64,000 nt of DNA from Modestobacter sp. VKM Ac-2986 (GCF_026967795.1 NZ_JAPVBH010000004.1:248001-312000); one strand, 5' to 3'. Positions 50,383 through 59,508 are shown, numbered from the stretch's first letter. Numbers and translations are program-made. The notes: a model not told the origin generated them from the sequence alone.

Positions 50383-51399
50383 TCAGCCCTGCGGGTACGG
50401 CCAGGCGTTCTTCGCGCACCCCTGCAGCCCGAGGGTCTGCTGCTGCATCACCGGCGCGAGCTGGCCAGGACCGGGGCACCGCTCGTGGCCGTTGCCCAGC
50501 GCGTGCCCGACCTCGTGGTTGACCACGTACTGCCGGTAGGTGGCGATGTCGCCGTCGTAGTCCGGGACGGCGGTCTCCCACCGGGCCAGGTTGATGACCG
50601 CCCGCTCGCCGTACCGGCAGGACGTGTAACCGCCGGTGCCCACGCCCGGGCAGTAGACCTCCATGCTGCCGGGGCTGACCAGGCTGACCCGGAAGTCGTA
50701 GTCGCCGGACGCCGCCTCGGCGGCACCGACCCGCTGGACGGACAGCCGCCCACCCGCGCCCCACGACCGGGGGTCGCCCAGCGTGGCGGTGACCGCCTCG
50801 GCGAACTGACCGCCGTCGACGCCGATGCCGTCCTCGACCTCCACGACGAAGCGCTGCAGCGGGCCGGTGCCGTAGACCGTCGAGCTGCCGTCGACGACGC
50901 TGACCGTGCCGGCGCCCTGCTCGACGTAGGTGGCCGGCGCCGGGGGCGGCAGCGCGGACGGCGACCCCTCCCCCTCCGCGTCGGGCACCGGGGCCTCGGC
51001 GCTGGTCCCGGGTACGGCCGACGGCGCCACCTCCACGGCCGTGGGGGCGGCCGCCGGTGCTGCGGCGCCGGGGTCCCCACCGCGGGTGCCGACCACGTCG
51101 ACCAGGGCGATGACCGTGGCCACGACCAGGAACGGGAGGGCGTAGGCGCGCCAGCCGTGACGGCGGACGAAGCGGCGCAGCCGGCTCCCGGCGGGCCCGC
51201 GGCGCACCGGGGCGGGCGCCGGACGGACGGGGTCGCGGCGGGCGACGAGCGGCCCGCGCAGCGCCGGGTCGTCCCGGCGGGGACGGCGGTCGGCAGGCGA
51301 CGGGGCCCACGGGTGCTGGCCGGCACCGTCGGCCGGACGGCGACCGGGCCCGGGCTGCTGCCCGGTTCCCCGGTCGGCGCGCGGCCCGGAGCTGGTCAC
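50383..51399 (-). CDS. DUF3152 membrane-anchored metzincin-like protein
   Basis: A 338-residue protein. The Arg/Pro-rich cytoplasmic N-terminus (about 80 residues) is followed by one transmembrane helix (AYALPFLVVATVIALVDVV, about 85-104), a Pro/Ala linker and an extracytoplasmic DUF3152 domain. The zinc motif HEVGHALGNGH (295-305) has the HExxHxxGxxH pattern of metzincins, and nearby cysteines could form a disulfide. Rv3207c is the homologue, also next to moeZ. Start GTG. 154 bp upstream of moeZ on the same strand. Confidence 0.9.
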   Translation of the reverse strand: MTSSGPRADRGTGQQPGPGRRPADGAGQHPWAPSPADRRPRRDDPALRGPLVARRDPVRPAPAPVRRGPAGSRLRRFVRRHGWRAYALPFLVVATVIALVDVVGTRGGDPGAAAPAAAPTAVEVAPSAVPGTSAEAPVPDAEGEGSPSALPPPAPATYVEQGAGTVSVVDGSSTVYGTGPLQRFVVEVEDGIGVDGGQFAEAVTATLGDPRSWGAGGRLSVQRVGAAEAASGDYDFRVSLVSPGSMEVYCPGVGTGGYTSCRYGERAVINLARWETAVPDYDGDIATYRQYVVNHEVGHALGNGHERCPGPGQLAPVMQQQTLGLQGCAKNAWPYPQG

Positions 51400-51462
51400 G
51401 GCCGCAAGGCTCTCACGGGTGACCGCCCGCGCGGCAGACCCGCGGTGGAGCCTGCCCTGCGC

Positions 51463-52509
51463 TCAGGCCTGCCCGGCGGCCGAGCGGACGGCACCCTCCG
51501 GTGCCCGGCGCGCGGCGACGTCCTCGGCGAGCGCCAGGACCGCCCGCGCGGTGGGCTCGGGGGCCTCCAGCATCGCCAGGTGCCCGACGCCGGCCTGCAC
51601 CTGCAGCCGTGAGTCGGGCAGGACGCCGGCCAGCCGCGGGGCCAGCCGGGGGTCGACCAGCCGGTCGCGGTCGCCCCAGACGACCAGGGTGGGCGCCTGC
51701 ACCGACGCCGCCGTCCGCCACGCGTTGGCCCGGCCCACGCGCAGGTAGGAGGTCATCAGCCCGCGCAGGCTGCGGGTCAGCGCCTGCCCGGACCAGGGCT
51801 GGGCGTCCCGGCGGCGGGTCTCCTCGACCGCCTCGGCGATGCGCTCGGGCGGCACCCGGCTGGGGTCGCCGAAGCACGTCTGCAGCAGCCCCCGGACACG
51901 CTGCTCGGGGCTGATCGTGGCCAGCCGGCGCGAAGCCAGCGCCGGGATGCCGGGCAGCAGGACCAGCGCCACCGCCCGGTCCAGCGCGGCCGGCACCCGG
52001 TAGACCGGCATCGCCGCGGAGATGAGGGTGAGGGTGGCGACCAGGTCGGGACGGCGGGCGGCCACGAGGACGGTCACCAGGCCGCCGAGGGAGTTGCCCG
52101 CCAGGTGGACCGGCTCGCCCTGGCCGGGTCCGGGGCGGGCGACGATCCACTCGAGGACGTCGACGACGGCCTGCACGTGCCCCTGCACCGAGTAGCGGCG
52201 CGGCGGTGCGGACTGGCCGAAGCCGGGCAGGTCCAGCGCCCAGCCGTCGAAGCGGACGGCGAGCAGGCCGGCGAAGTCGGTCCAGTTGGTGGCCGCGCCG
52301 CCCAGTCCGTGCACGTACAGCGCCCGCTCGCGGGGGGCGTCGGCCGGCGGGGCGTCGTCCGGCGTCCCCTCGGCCGGGACGGGGCCGCACCACGGCGTGT
52401 GCCGGACGAAGACCTCGCCGTCGGTGACCGGCACCATCGCGCCGGGCCAGGGCGGGAGGTGGCCGCCGGGCCGGGGCAGCGGGACGTCGGAGAGCCGGGC
52501 GTCGGTCAC
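51463..52509 (-). CDS. alpha/beta hydrolase (lipase-type)
   Basis: About 348 residues. LYVHGLGGAATNW (oxyanion region), VHLAGNSLGGLVTVLVA (nucleophile Ser), VVWGDRDRLVDP (acid Asp) and VQAGVGHLAMLEAPE (His) complete a triad. The helical cap is about 175-265. Substrate unknown. The GTG at 52509 stands 7 nt after TACCGT, so the message is probably leaderless; the open frame to 52752 is ignored for that reason. Divergent from the tetR gene, which may control it. Confidence 0.87.
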   Translation of the reverse strand: MTDARLSDVPLPRPGGHLPPWPGAMVPVTDGEVFVRHTPWCGPVPAEGTPDDAPPADAPRERALYVHGLGGAATNWTDFAGLLAVRFDGWALDLPGFGQSAPPRRYSVQGHVQAVVDVLEWIVARPGPGQGEPVHLAGNSLGGLVTVLVAARRPDLVATLTLISAAMPVYRVPAALDRAVALVLLPGIPALASRRLATISPEQRVRGLLQTCFGDPSRVPPERIAEAVEETRRRDAQPWSGQALTRSLRGLMTSYLRVGRANAWRTAASVQAPTLVVWGDRDRLVDPRLAPRLAGVLPDSRLQVQAGVGHLAMLEAPEPTARAVLALAEDVAARRAPEGAVRSAAGQA

Positions 52510-52582
52510 CCCGCCGACGGTAGAACACCTGACCGCCGCGCGGCCTCGGGACCGACGGCCCGCCGGTAGCATCTCGCTCGCC

Positions 52583-53227
52583 ATGCAGCCGAGCCCCGAC
52601 GTGACCGCACCACCGGCTCCGCGCCGCGCCACCCGCCTCCCGCGGGACGCCCGGCGGCTGCAGCTGCTGCGTGCGGCGCAGGACGTCTTCGTCGCCCAGG
52701 GCTTCCACGCCGCGGCGATGGACGACATCGCCGACCGCGCCGGGGTGAGCAAGCCGGTCCTCTACCAGCACTTCCCCGGCAAGCGCGAGCTGTACCTGGC
52801 GCTGCTGGAGCAGCAGGTCGACGAGCTCACCGAGCGGGTGCGCCAGGCGATGGCCGCGACCGAGGACAACCGGGCCCGGGTCGACGCCGCGGTGGGCGCC
52901 TACTTCGACTTCATCGACGCCGACGGCGAGGCGTTCCGGCTGGTCTTCGAGTCCGACCTGCGCAACGACGCGGAGGTGCGCCGGATCGCCGACCGTGGCT
53001 CCCGCGCCTGCACCGAGGCGATCGCGGAGGTCATCGCCGAGGACACCGGCACCGACCGGGAGCGGGCGCTGCTGCTGTCCGCGGGGCTGACCGGGCTGGC
53101 CGAGACCAGCGCCCGGTGGTGGCTGGCCGGCAAGGGCACGGTGTCCCGCGACGAGGCGGTGTCGCTGATGTCGGCGCTGGCCTGGCGGGGCATCTCCGGC
53201 TTCCCTCGCCGCGACGACGCCGACTGA
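52583..53227 (+). CDS. TetR-family transcriptional regulator
   Basis: A 214-residue regulator with the N-terminal TetR helix-turn-helix (LLRAAQDVFVAQGFHAAAMDDIADRAGVSKPVLYQHFPGK, about 28-68) and an all-helical ligand domain. The sequence YQHF-x-GKRELYL is typical of the actinobacterial group that includes Rv3208. Ligand and targets unknown; the divergent hydrolase and the DUF3107 gene behind it are candidates. ATG at 52583, with TAGCAT 10 nt upstream. Confidence 0.92.
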   Translation: MQPSPDVTAPPAPRRATRLPRDARRLQLLRAAQDVFVAQGFHAAAMDDIADRAGVSKPVLYQHFPGKRELYLALLEQQVDELTERVRQAMAATEDNRARVDAAVGAYFDFIDADGEAFRLVFESDLRNDAEVRRIADRGSRACTEAIAEVIAEDTGTDRERALLLSAGLTGLAETSARWWLAGKGTVSRDEAVSLMSALAWRGISGFPRRDDAD

Positions 53228-53329
53228 CCGGTCGGCCGTTCGCTGTCGGCGCATCCACCGGACCGGCTGCCCGTGACGGGCTGGACTAGCGTGGGGAACC
53301 AGCAGTCCGACCAGAGGAGGCATCCAGCA

Positions 53330-53557
53330 GTGGAAGTGAAGATCGGTGTCCAACACTCCCCGCGCGAGCTGGTCATCGACAGCCCCAAGACGCCGGACGA
53401 GATCGCGGCAGAGGTGTCCGCGGCGATGACCGCCAAGGACGGCCTGCTCACGCTGGTCGACGAGCGCGGCCGCCGGGTCGTCGTCCCGACCGACCGGATC
53501 GCCTACGTGGAGATCGCCGAGGCGGACTCCCGCCGGGTCGGCTTCATCGCCGGCTGA
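53330..53557 (+). CDS. DUF3107 protein (TB9.4 type)
   Basis: A 75-residue protein: MEVKIGVQHSPRELVIDSP, EIAAEVSAAMTAKDGLLTLVDERGRRVVVP, AYVEIAEADSRRVGFIAG. This is the small actinobacteria-specific family that contains Rv3208A (TB9.4), of unknown function and a predicted single alpha/beta unit. The GTG at 53330 is preceded by AGAGGAGG, and TAGCGT at 53287-53292 could be the -10. Followed by a terminator. Confidence 0.92.
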   Translation: MEVKIGVQHSPRELVIDSPKTPDEIAAEVSAAMTAKDGLLTLVDERGRRVVVPTDRIAYVEIAEADSRRVGFIAG

Positions 53558-53559
53558 CA

Positions 53560-53619
53560 GAGGCTCCGGTGCTCCCCACGGCGCGCTCCGCGCACCGCGG
53601 GCCCCTGCACCGGAGCCTC
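53560..53619 (+). terminator. hairpin after DUF3107 gene
   Basis: GAGGCTCCGGTG (53560-53571) pairs with CACCGGAGCCTC (53608-53619), enclosing a GC-rich inner stem-loop. It starts 3 nt after the stop. Confidence 0.7.
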
Positions 53620-53620
53620 A

Positions 53621-53663
53621 CGCAGCACGGGGCGTCACCGACCAGGTGACGCCCCGTGCTGCG
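53621..53663. terminator. perfect 19-bp hairpin between convergent DUF3107 and ferritin-like genes
   Basis: CGCAGCACGGGGCGTCACC (53621-53639) pairs perfectly with 53645-53663 around GACCA. It ends 7 bp from the stop of the minus-strand gene, giving a strong bidirectional terminator. Confidence 0.85.
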
Positions 53664-53670
53664 TCCCGGC

Positions 53671-54333
53671 TCAGGACAGGAGGCCGAGCGCGTCCATCCG
53701 CACCATGTGCGCCCGGGTGATCCGCTGCAGCAGCGCGCCCACCCCCGTGAGGTCGCCGGTGCCGGAGATGATCAGGTCGGCGAGGTCGTCGTGCTCGGCC
53801 ATCACCGCCTGGGACTGGGTGAGGGCCTCCCCCACCAGCCGGCGGGCCCACAGCGCCAGCCGCCCGCTCACCGTCGGGTCGGCGGCGATCGCGGCCCGCA
53901 CCTCCCGGAGGGCGAAGTCGGCGTGCCCGCTGTCGGCGAGCACCTCCTCGACCAGCGCCCGGTCGGGTCCGGGGAGGAAGACCGCGACCTCGCGGTAGAA
54001 GTCGGTGGCCAGGCCGTCGCCGACGTAGGCCTTGACCAGCCCCTCCAGCCAGGTGCTGGCGCGGGTGCCGTCGTGGAAGGCGTCGAGCGCGGCCACGAAC
54101 GGCGTCATCGCCGCGACGACGTCCACGCCCAGCTCGTCCAGCCGCGCCGCCAGCCGCTGGTGGTGGGTGATCTCGGCGGCGGCCATCCGGGCCAGCGCCG
54201 CGCGCCCGTGCAGGGTCGGGGCCAGCCGGGCGTCCTCGGCGAGCCGGTCGAAGGCGGTCAGCTCGGCGTAGGCGAGCACGCCCAGCAGCTCCACGACGGC
54301 CCGCTGCCCGGGGTGCACCTCGTCGTCGGCCAT
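53671..54333 (-). CDS. ferritin-like fold protein (MiaE-like)
   Basis: A 220-residue all-helical protein. LLGVLAYAELTAFDRLAEDA and AALARMAAAEITHHQRLAARLDELG carry E and E-x-x-H pairs as in di-iron ferritin-like proteins. VAVFLPGPDRALVEEVLADSGH, REVRAAI and MAEHDDLADLI provide the second half. Relatives are annotated as tRNA-hydroxylase (MiaE)-like or ferritin-like proteins; Rv3210c is the homologue here. Whether iron is bound is untested. GAGGGGGAG ribosome site before ATG 54333. Divergent from the DEAD-box helicase leader. Confidence 0.87.
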   Translation of the reverse strand: MADDEVHPGQRAVVELLGVLAYAELTAFDRLAEDARLAPTLHGRAALARMAAAEITHHQRLAARLDELGVDVVAAMTPFVAALDAFHDGTRASTWLEGLVKAYVGDGLATDFYREVAVFLPGPDRALVEEVLADSGHADFALREVRAAIAADPTVSGRLALWARRLVGEALTQSQAVMAEHDDLADLIISGTGDLTGVGALLQRITRAHMVRMDALGLLS

Positions 54334-54675
54334 GCGCTCCCCCTCGTCGTGCGCCCGGGTCCCGCCCGGCCGTCCACACCGCGTTCCCGGAGGTCAGCAG
54401 CGGTCCCAGGCTACGATGGGTCGTGCAGGCCCCCGGGCCCGCACCCGTACGTGCAACCCCCTGTGCGCTGATGACCGCTGGATCCCATCTCGAGACCGGC
54501 CCGACGAGGGCCGTCTCCCGGGCAGTCCGCACCTGACGCCCGGTCTGCTGGCCGCGTCGGCGCTTGGATCGAACATCCCGGAACCGACCCCGGGACCGGC
54601 GAGCGCCGCCGGGCAACGCCTGCTCCCAGGCACCGCCGAGCGCTCCTGGTCCCCCACCAGACCGAGGCGAGAGAA
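54334..54675 (+). promoter_or_regulatory. long 5' leader of the DEAD-box helicase gene
   Basis: A ~340-bp stretch without an annotated gene. A -10-like TACGAT lies at 54412-54417, which would give a ~250-nt untranslated leader. Within it a 21-codon ORF (54471-54536, starting MTAGSHLETG) is open but has no clear ribosome site. GC-rich hairpins are possible. Long leaders are common upstream of RNA-helicase genes; autoregulation is inference. Confidence 0.45.
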
Positions 54676-56439
54676 CTGACCTCCACCGAGAACGCACCCG
54701 TCGACAACACCCCGGCCACCGAGCTGCCGGCACCCGAGCTGGAGCACGCCGAGACCGGCGCCCCCGCCCCCGAGGAGCTCGTCGAGCAGGTCGGTGAGCT
54801 CGGCGGCGCCCCCGTGGCCCCCGACAGCCCGCTGTTCAGCGACTTCGACGTCCACCCCGACATCGTGGCTGCCCTGGCCGAGGTCGGGATTACCCGGACC
54901 TTCGCCATCCAGGAGCTCACCCTCCCGCTGGCGCTGGCCGGCAACGACCTCATCGGTCAGGCCCGCACCGGCACCGGTAAGACCCTGGGCTTCGGCATCC
55001 CGATGCTGCAGCGCGTGGTGCCCCCGGCCGAGGGCGGCGACGGCGTCCCGCAGGCGCTGGTCGTCGTCCCCACCCGCGAGCTGTGCGTCCAGGTCTCCCG
55101 CGACCTCGGCGCCGCCGGCGCCAAGCGCGGCATCCGGGTGCAGGCCATCTACGGTGGCCGCGCCTTCGAGCCGCAGATCGCCTCCCTGCAGGCCGGCGTC
55201 GAGGTCGTCGTCGGCACCCCCGGCCGGCTGCTGGACCTGGCCCAGCGCGGCGACCTGATCCTGGGCAAGGTCCGCGTCCTGGTCCTCGACGAGGCCGACG
55301 AGATGCTGGACCTGGGCTTCCTGCCCGACATCGAGCGCGTGCTGACGATGGTCCCGGACAAGCGGCAGACGATGCTGTTCTCCGCCACGATGCCCGGCCC
55401 GATCGTCACGCTGTCCCGGTCGTTCATGACCCAGCCCACCCACATCCGGGCGCACGGCAACGACGAGGGCTCGACGGTCCCGCAGACCACGCAGTTCATC
55501 TACCGGGCGCACAACCTGGACAAGCCCGAGCTGCTGTCGCGGGTGCTGCAGTCCCGCGACCGCGGTCTGGTGATGGTCTTCTGCCGCACCAAGCGCACCG
55601 CGCAGAAGGTCGCCGACGACCTGGTCGAGCGCGGTTTCGCCGCCGCGGCCGTGCACGGCGACCTCGGCCAGGGCGCCCGTGAGCAGGCGCTGCGCGCCTT
55701 CCGCGCCGGCAAGGTCGACGTCCTGGTCGCCACCGACGTCGCCGCCCGCGGCATCGACGTCACCGGCGTCAGCCACGTCGTGAACTACCAGTGCCCCGAG
55801 GACGAGAAGACCTACGTGCACCGGATCGGCCGCACCGGCCGCGCGGGGAGCACCGGCGTCGCCGTCACCCTCGTCGACTGGGACGACATCCCGCGCTGGC
55901 AGCTGATCAACAAGGCGCTGGACCTGCCCTTCGCCGACCCGCCGGAGACCTACTCGACCTCGCCGTGGGTCTACACCGACCTCGACGTGCCGACGACGGC
56001 GACCGGCCGGCTCCCCCGCGCCCAGCGCACCCGCGAGGGCCTGGGTGCCGAGACCCTCGAGGACCTCGGCGAGACCGGCAAGCGGCAGAAGACCGCCGGC
56101 CGCCCCTCCGGTGACCACTCCGGCCCGGGCCGCGACAGCGGCCCCGGCAGCCGGGACGGCGCCCTCGGCGAGGAGGAGACCGCTCCCGGCCCGCGCAAGA
56201 GCCGTCCGCGCCAGCGCACCCGCGGCAGCGGCGCCGCTGCCGCCGGTGCCGCCGCGGCGGCCGAGCCCGGCACCGCGACGGCCGGCGGCGACGCCCCCTC
56301 GGGCGCCGCTCCGGCGACCTCCGGCGAGGCCGCGACTGCTGAGGGCTCGGGTCGTCCCCGGCGCCGTCGTCGCGGCGGTCGTGGCGGCAAGGGCGGCAGC
56401 ACCGGCGCCAGCACCGGCGGCGAGCAGCCCACCGCTTGA
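54676..56439 (+). CDS. rhlE: DEAD-box RNA helicase (RhlE-type)
   Basis: About 587 residues. Q motif FAIQELTLPLA, motif I ARTGTGKT, PTRELCVQVS, motif II VLDEADEMLD, SAT in LFSATMPG, TDVAARGIDV and HRIGRTGRAG are complete. The C-terminal ~150 residues are Ala/Gly/Arg-rich and low-complexity, as in helicases that bind RNA or condensates. The first standard start is GTG at 54814, but clear coding signal (an acidic Glu/Pro-rich segment) begins just after a CTG at 54676, so I place the start there; GTG 54814 is the fallback. Homologue of Rv3211. Overlaps the next gene as TGATG. Confidence 0.9.
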   Translation: MTSTENAPVDNTPATELPAPELEHAETGAPAPEELVEQVGELGGAPVAPDSPLFSDFDVHPDIVAALAEVGITRTFAIQELTLPLALAGNDLIGQARTGTGKTLGFGIPMLQRVVPPAEGGDGVPQALVVVPTRELCVQVSRDLGAAGAKRGIRVQAIYGGRAFEPQIASLQAGVEVVVGTPGRLLDLAQRGDLILGKVRVLVLDEADEMLDLGFLPDIERVLTMVPDKRQTMLFSATMPGPIVTLSRSFMTQPTHIRAHGNDEGSTVPQTTQFIYRAHNLDKPELLSRVLQSRDRGLVMVFCRTKRTAQKVADDLVERGFAAAAVHGDLGQGAREQALRAFRAGKVDVLVATDVAARGIDVTGVSHVVNYQCPEDEKTYVHRIGRTGRAGSTGVAVTLVDWDDIPRWQLINKALDLPFADPPETYSTSPWVYTDLDVPTTATGRLPRAQRTREGLGAETLEDLGETGKRQKTAGRPSGDHSGPGRDSGPGSRDGALGEEETAPGPRKSRPRQRTRGSGAAAAGAAAAAEPGTATAGGDAPSGAAPATSGEAATAEGSGRPRRRRRGGRGGKGGSTGASTGGEQPTA

Positions 56440-57584
56440 TGGACGGCGCCCGGACGCGGCGGATCCCGCCGCTGCGGATCTGGGTCTGGACGGCGGTCAC
56501 CCTCGTGGTGGCCGCCGTCGCCGTGCTGCTGTGGCGCACCTCGGACGTCGCGGCGACGTCGAGCACCACCGCCGCTGCCGCGCCCGACGTCCCGGCGTCG
56601 GCGCCGGCCGCCGCGCTGACGACGGCCTGGTCGACGGCGGTCACCCCGCCGGCCGACCGGGTGGTGCAGAGCGGCCGGGTGCTGGTCACCGACGAGCACG
56701 GGCTGGCCATGGTCGACCCGGCCACCGGCCAGGAGGCCTGGCACTACCGCCGCGCCGACGCCACCCTGTGCGATGCCACCGCCGTCGACGGCAACGTGGT
56801 CGCGGTGTTCCGCGGCACCGGGCGCTGCGACGAGGCGGTGGGCCTGGTCGCCGACACCGGCGTGCGCGACTGGTACCGCAACGTGCCGTTCGGCCCGGAG
56901 CTCGAGCTGACCAGCACCGGGCGGATCGTGCTGGCCAGCAGCTCCACCGGCCTGGACACCCTCGACCCGACCGGCACCACCCTGCGCTGGCACCACGACC
57001 CGGCCGCGGACTGCCAGGTCGTGGGCTCGACGGTCGGCACCGTCGGGGTCACGGTGCTGCAGCGCTGCGGCGGCTCGCTGCAGGTGCGGCTGCTCGACGG
57101 CTTCAGCGGCGAGGTGGTCTGGACCCGGGACGTCGACACCGGCGCCGACACCGCGCGGATCGCCGGCGCCGACCAGCTCGTCACCGTCGTCCTCGGCGAC
57201 CGGGTGCTGGTGCTCTCCCCCGCCGACGGCACCACGCTGACCCAGCTGCAGCTGCCGGCCGGCAGCGACCCCCTCGGCGAGCCGCTGCTGCAGACCGGCA
57301 CGAGCGACGTCGCCCTGCTGTGGGCCCGCGGCACCCTGTACGCCCTCGACCGCACCAGCGGCCAGCCCCGCTGGCAGGTGCCGGCCCTCGGGCTGCCCGC
57401 CGTCTCCACGGACGAGACCACGCTCACCGTCGCCGAGGACGGCGCGGTCGTGCAGCGCTCGGCCCGCGACGGCACCGAGCGCGCCCGCTCCCAGGTCGGG
57501 TCCGTGCCGGCCGGTGGCCGCACCTCGCTCGTGGGACCGGTCGTCGTCCAGGCGACGGCCGGCGAGGTCCACGCCCTGCGCTGA
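56439..57584 (+). CDS. membrane-anchored PQQ-like beta-propeller protein
   Basis: About 381 residues. One N-terminal signal anchor (WVWTAVTLVVAAVAVLLW, about 16-33) is followed by an Ala/Thr/Ser linker and a repeat domain with D-P-x-T-G-x-x-x-W motifs (VDPATGQEAWHY, LDRTSGQPRWQV), typical of PQQ-binding-like beta-propellers. No catalytic function is implied; the domain faces outside and could be structural. The mycobacterial homologue is Rv3212, also behind the helicase gene. ATG 56439 overlaps the helicase stop. The stop runs into a repeat element. Confidence 0.87.
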   Translation: MDGARTRRIPPLRIWVWTAVTLVVAAVAVLLWRTSDVAATSSTTAAAAPDVPASAPAAALTTAWSTAVTPPADRVVQSGRVLVTDEHGLAMVDPATGQEAWHYRRADATLCDATAVDGNVVAVFRGTGRCDEAVGLVADTGVRDWYRNVPFGPELELTSTGRIVLASSSTGLDTLDPTGTTLRWHHDPAADCQVVGSTVGTVGVTVLQRCGGSLQVRLLDGFSGEVVWTRDVDTGADTARIAGADQLVTVVLGDRVLVLSPADGTTLTQLQLPAGSDPLGEPLLQTGTSDVALLWARGTLYALDRTSGQPRWQVPALGLPAVSTDETTLTVAEDGAVVQRSARDGTERARSQVGSVPAGGRTSLVGPVVVQATAGEVHALR

Positions 57585-57644
57585 AGAAGGACCACCCTTC
57601 CCCCCACGCCTCGCAGGCTCGGCGCGGGACCCTGGAGGGTGGCC
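57582..57644 (+). repeat. 3'-end repeat element after the beta-propeller gene
   Basis: Begins at the stop codon (TGAAGAAGGACCACCC), identical to the rsgA copy in its first 12 bases, with core ACGCCTCGCAGGCTCGGCGC and end GGAGGGTGGCC. It diverges from the consensus in both outer arms, but the changes are compensated (GGACCACCC against GGGTGGCC), so hairpin formation is conserved. Confidence 0.75.
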
Positions 57645-57685
57645 GGTCGGCGGCGCACGACCGGACGGCGGGGCACACTCGGGGC

Positions 57686-58639
57686 ATGGTCTCCCCCGGC
57701 GGCTCAGCCCCAGCCCCCTCCGACGATCCGGACATCGCCGCCGCCGGTGCACCGGGCCAGCTGACCGGGCACGCGGCCACCCGGGTGACGCTCCCCGGCG
57801 CGGAGGGTGAGCTGGCCGGGCTGGACACCGGCGGCGCCGGCCCGACCGCCCTGCTGGTGCCCGGGTTCACCGGCAGCAAGGAGGACTTCGCCCCGCTGCT
57901 GGACCCGCTGGCCGGCGCCGGGCTGCGGGCGGTGGCGGTCGACCAGCGCGGGCAGCACGAGTCCGCCGGTCCCGAGGACGAGACGCGCTACTCCGTCGAC
58001 GAGCTGGCCACCGACCTCGTCGCCGTCGGGCAGGCGCTGCGGGCCCAGGGCAGCGGCCCGCTGCACCTGCTCGGTCACAGCTTCGGTGGCCTCGTCGCCC
58101 GGGCGGCCGTGCTGGCCGAGCCGGGGTTGTTCGACACCCTGACCCTGCTCGACAGCGGCCCGGCCGAGATCACCGGCTCCTCGACCGAGCTCATCGCCCA
58201 CCTGGCGCCGCTGCTCGACGTCGGCGGCACCGACCTGCTGGCCTCCACGCTGGGCGAGCTGTGGGCCACCGACCCGGTGCGCGCCGTCACCCCGGCGGAG
58301 ACCACCGCCTTCCGGCTGGAGGTGGTGCGCCGCAGCAGCGCGGCCGGCCTGCGCGGCATGTCCCAGGCGCTGGTCACCGAGCCCGACCGGGTGGCCGAGC
58401 TCGCCGCGACCGGCGTCCCGGTGCTGGTGGCGCACGGCGTCGCCGACGACGCCTGGACCCCGGCCGCGCAGGCGGACATGGCCGCCCGGCTGGGCGCCCG
58501 GCACGCGGTGATCGCCCGGGCGCGGCACTCCCCCGCCGTCGAGAACCCCGACTCCACCGTCGACGTGCTGCTGTCCTTCTGGACGGGCACGCCGGCTCCG
58601 GCACAGCACGACGAGCAGACCGTGGGAGCACAGTCATGA
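57686..58639 (+). CDS. alpha/beta hydrolase
   Basis: A 317-residue hydrolase: LLVPGFTGSKEDFAP, VDQRGQHESAGPEDE, LHLLGHSFGGLVARAAV (nucleophile Ser), VAHGVADDAWTP (acid Asp) and ARHSPAVENPDSTVDVLLSFW (His). Substrate unknown. It is the first gene of a pair with the MpaB-type oxygenase gene, which starts within its stop (ATGA), so they may work on the same compound. ATG at 57686. Confidence 0.87.
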   Translation: MVSPGGSAPAPSDDPDIAAAGAPGQLTGHAATRVTLPGAEGELAGLDTGGAGPTALLVPGFTGSKEDFAPLLDPLAGAGLRAVAVDQRGQHESAGPEDETRYSVDELATDLVAVGQALRAQGSGPLHLLGHSFGGLVARAAVLAEPGLFDTLTLLDSGPAEITGSSTELIAHLAPLLDVGGTDLLASTLGELWATDPVRAVTPAETTAFRLEVVRRSSAAGLRGMSQALVTEPDRVAELAATGVPVLVAHGVADDAWTPAAQADMAARLGARHAVIARARHSPAVENPDSTVDVLLSFWTGTPAPAQHDEQTVGAQS

Positions 58640-59508
58640 GGCCGACCCCCTCCATCAAGGACTTCACGCCCGAGGAGGACCTGCTGGGGTTCTTCGGGCC
58701 CGACAGCATCAGCTGGCGGATCCACAGCGACCCGGCGTTCTCCGTCGGCGGCATCCGCGCCCTGCTGCTGCAGGCGCTGCACCCGGTGGCCATGGACGGC
58801 GTGCACCAGTTCTCCGTCGCCTTCGAGACCGAGCCGTGGGCGCGGCTGACCCGCACCGCCGAGTACGTGGCCACGCTGACCTTCGGCACCCGCCGGGACG
58901 CGCTGCGCCAGGTGCGCCGGGTCCGCGGGCTGCACCGCGGCAAGTCGGCGGTCGAGGAGACCACCGGCCGGCACTTCAACGTCGACGACGCCGACCTGCT
59001 GCTGTGGGTGCACAACTGCGAGGTCGACTCGCTGCTGTCCACCGCCCGCCGGGCCGGGGTGCCGCTCACCGACGCCGAGGCCGACCGCTACGTCGAGGAG
59101 CAGGTCGTGGCCGCGGTGCTGGTCGGCTGCGAGGAGGCCGACGTGCCGCGCACCGAGGCCGCGCTGGCCGCGTACTTCGACGGGATCCGCGCCCAGCTGG
59201 CGGTCACCCCGGCCGCCCGCACCGCCTCCCGCTTCATCGTGGTGCCGCCGATGCCCAACTGGGTGCAGCTGCTCACCCCGGCGCGCCCGGCGTGGGCGAC
59301 CCTGGCCTCCCTCGGTGCGGCCACGCTGCCGCAGTGGGCGCGGAAGCTGTACGGCCTGCCCGGCTTCGGCCTGACCGACGCCGCGGCGACGGCGGCCCTG
59401 CGAGCCTTCCGGCAGACCACCCTGGCCATCCCCTCGCGGGTGCGGGAGTCCCCGATCGTGCGGGCCGCCCGCGAGCGCGTCGCGGACGCCGAGCCGCTCG
59501 TCGCCTGA
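58636..59508 (+). CDS. oxygenase MpaB-family (DUF2236) protein
   Basis: A 290-residue protein of the DUF2236 family, which includes latex-clearing rubber oxygenase and MpaB. Conserved segments SISWRIHSDPAFSVGGIRALLLQALHPVAMDGV, the F-x-x-R-x-x-R-T-x-x-Y/Y-V-A heme-contact region (WARLTRTAEYVATLTFG) and LLWVHNCEVDSLL are all present. The family binds heme b through His residues; the substrate here is unknown. ATG 58636 overlaps the preceding stop. Ends in a repeat shared with the convergent regulator gene. Confidence 0.87.
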   Translation: MRPTPSIKDFTPEEDLLGFFGPDSISWRIHSDPAFSVGGIRALLLQALHPVAMDGVHQFSVAFETEPWARLTRTAEYVATLTFGTRRDALRQVRRVRGLHRGKSAVEETTGRHFNVDDADLLLWVHNCEVDSLLSTARRAGVPLTDAEADRYVEEQVVAAVLVGCEEADVPRTEAALAAYFDGIRAQLAVTPAARTASRFIVVPPMPNWVQLLTPARPAWATLASLGAATLPQWARKLYGLPGFGLTDAAATAALRAFRQTTLAIPSRVRESPIVRAARERVADAEPLVA

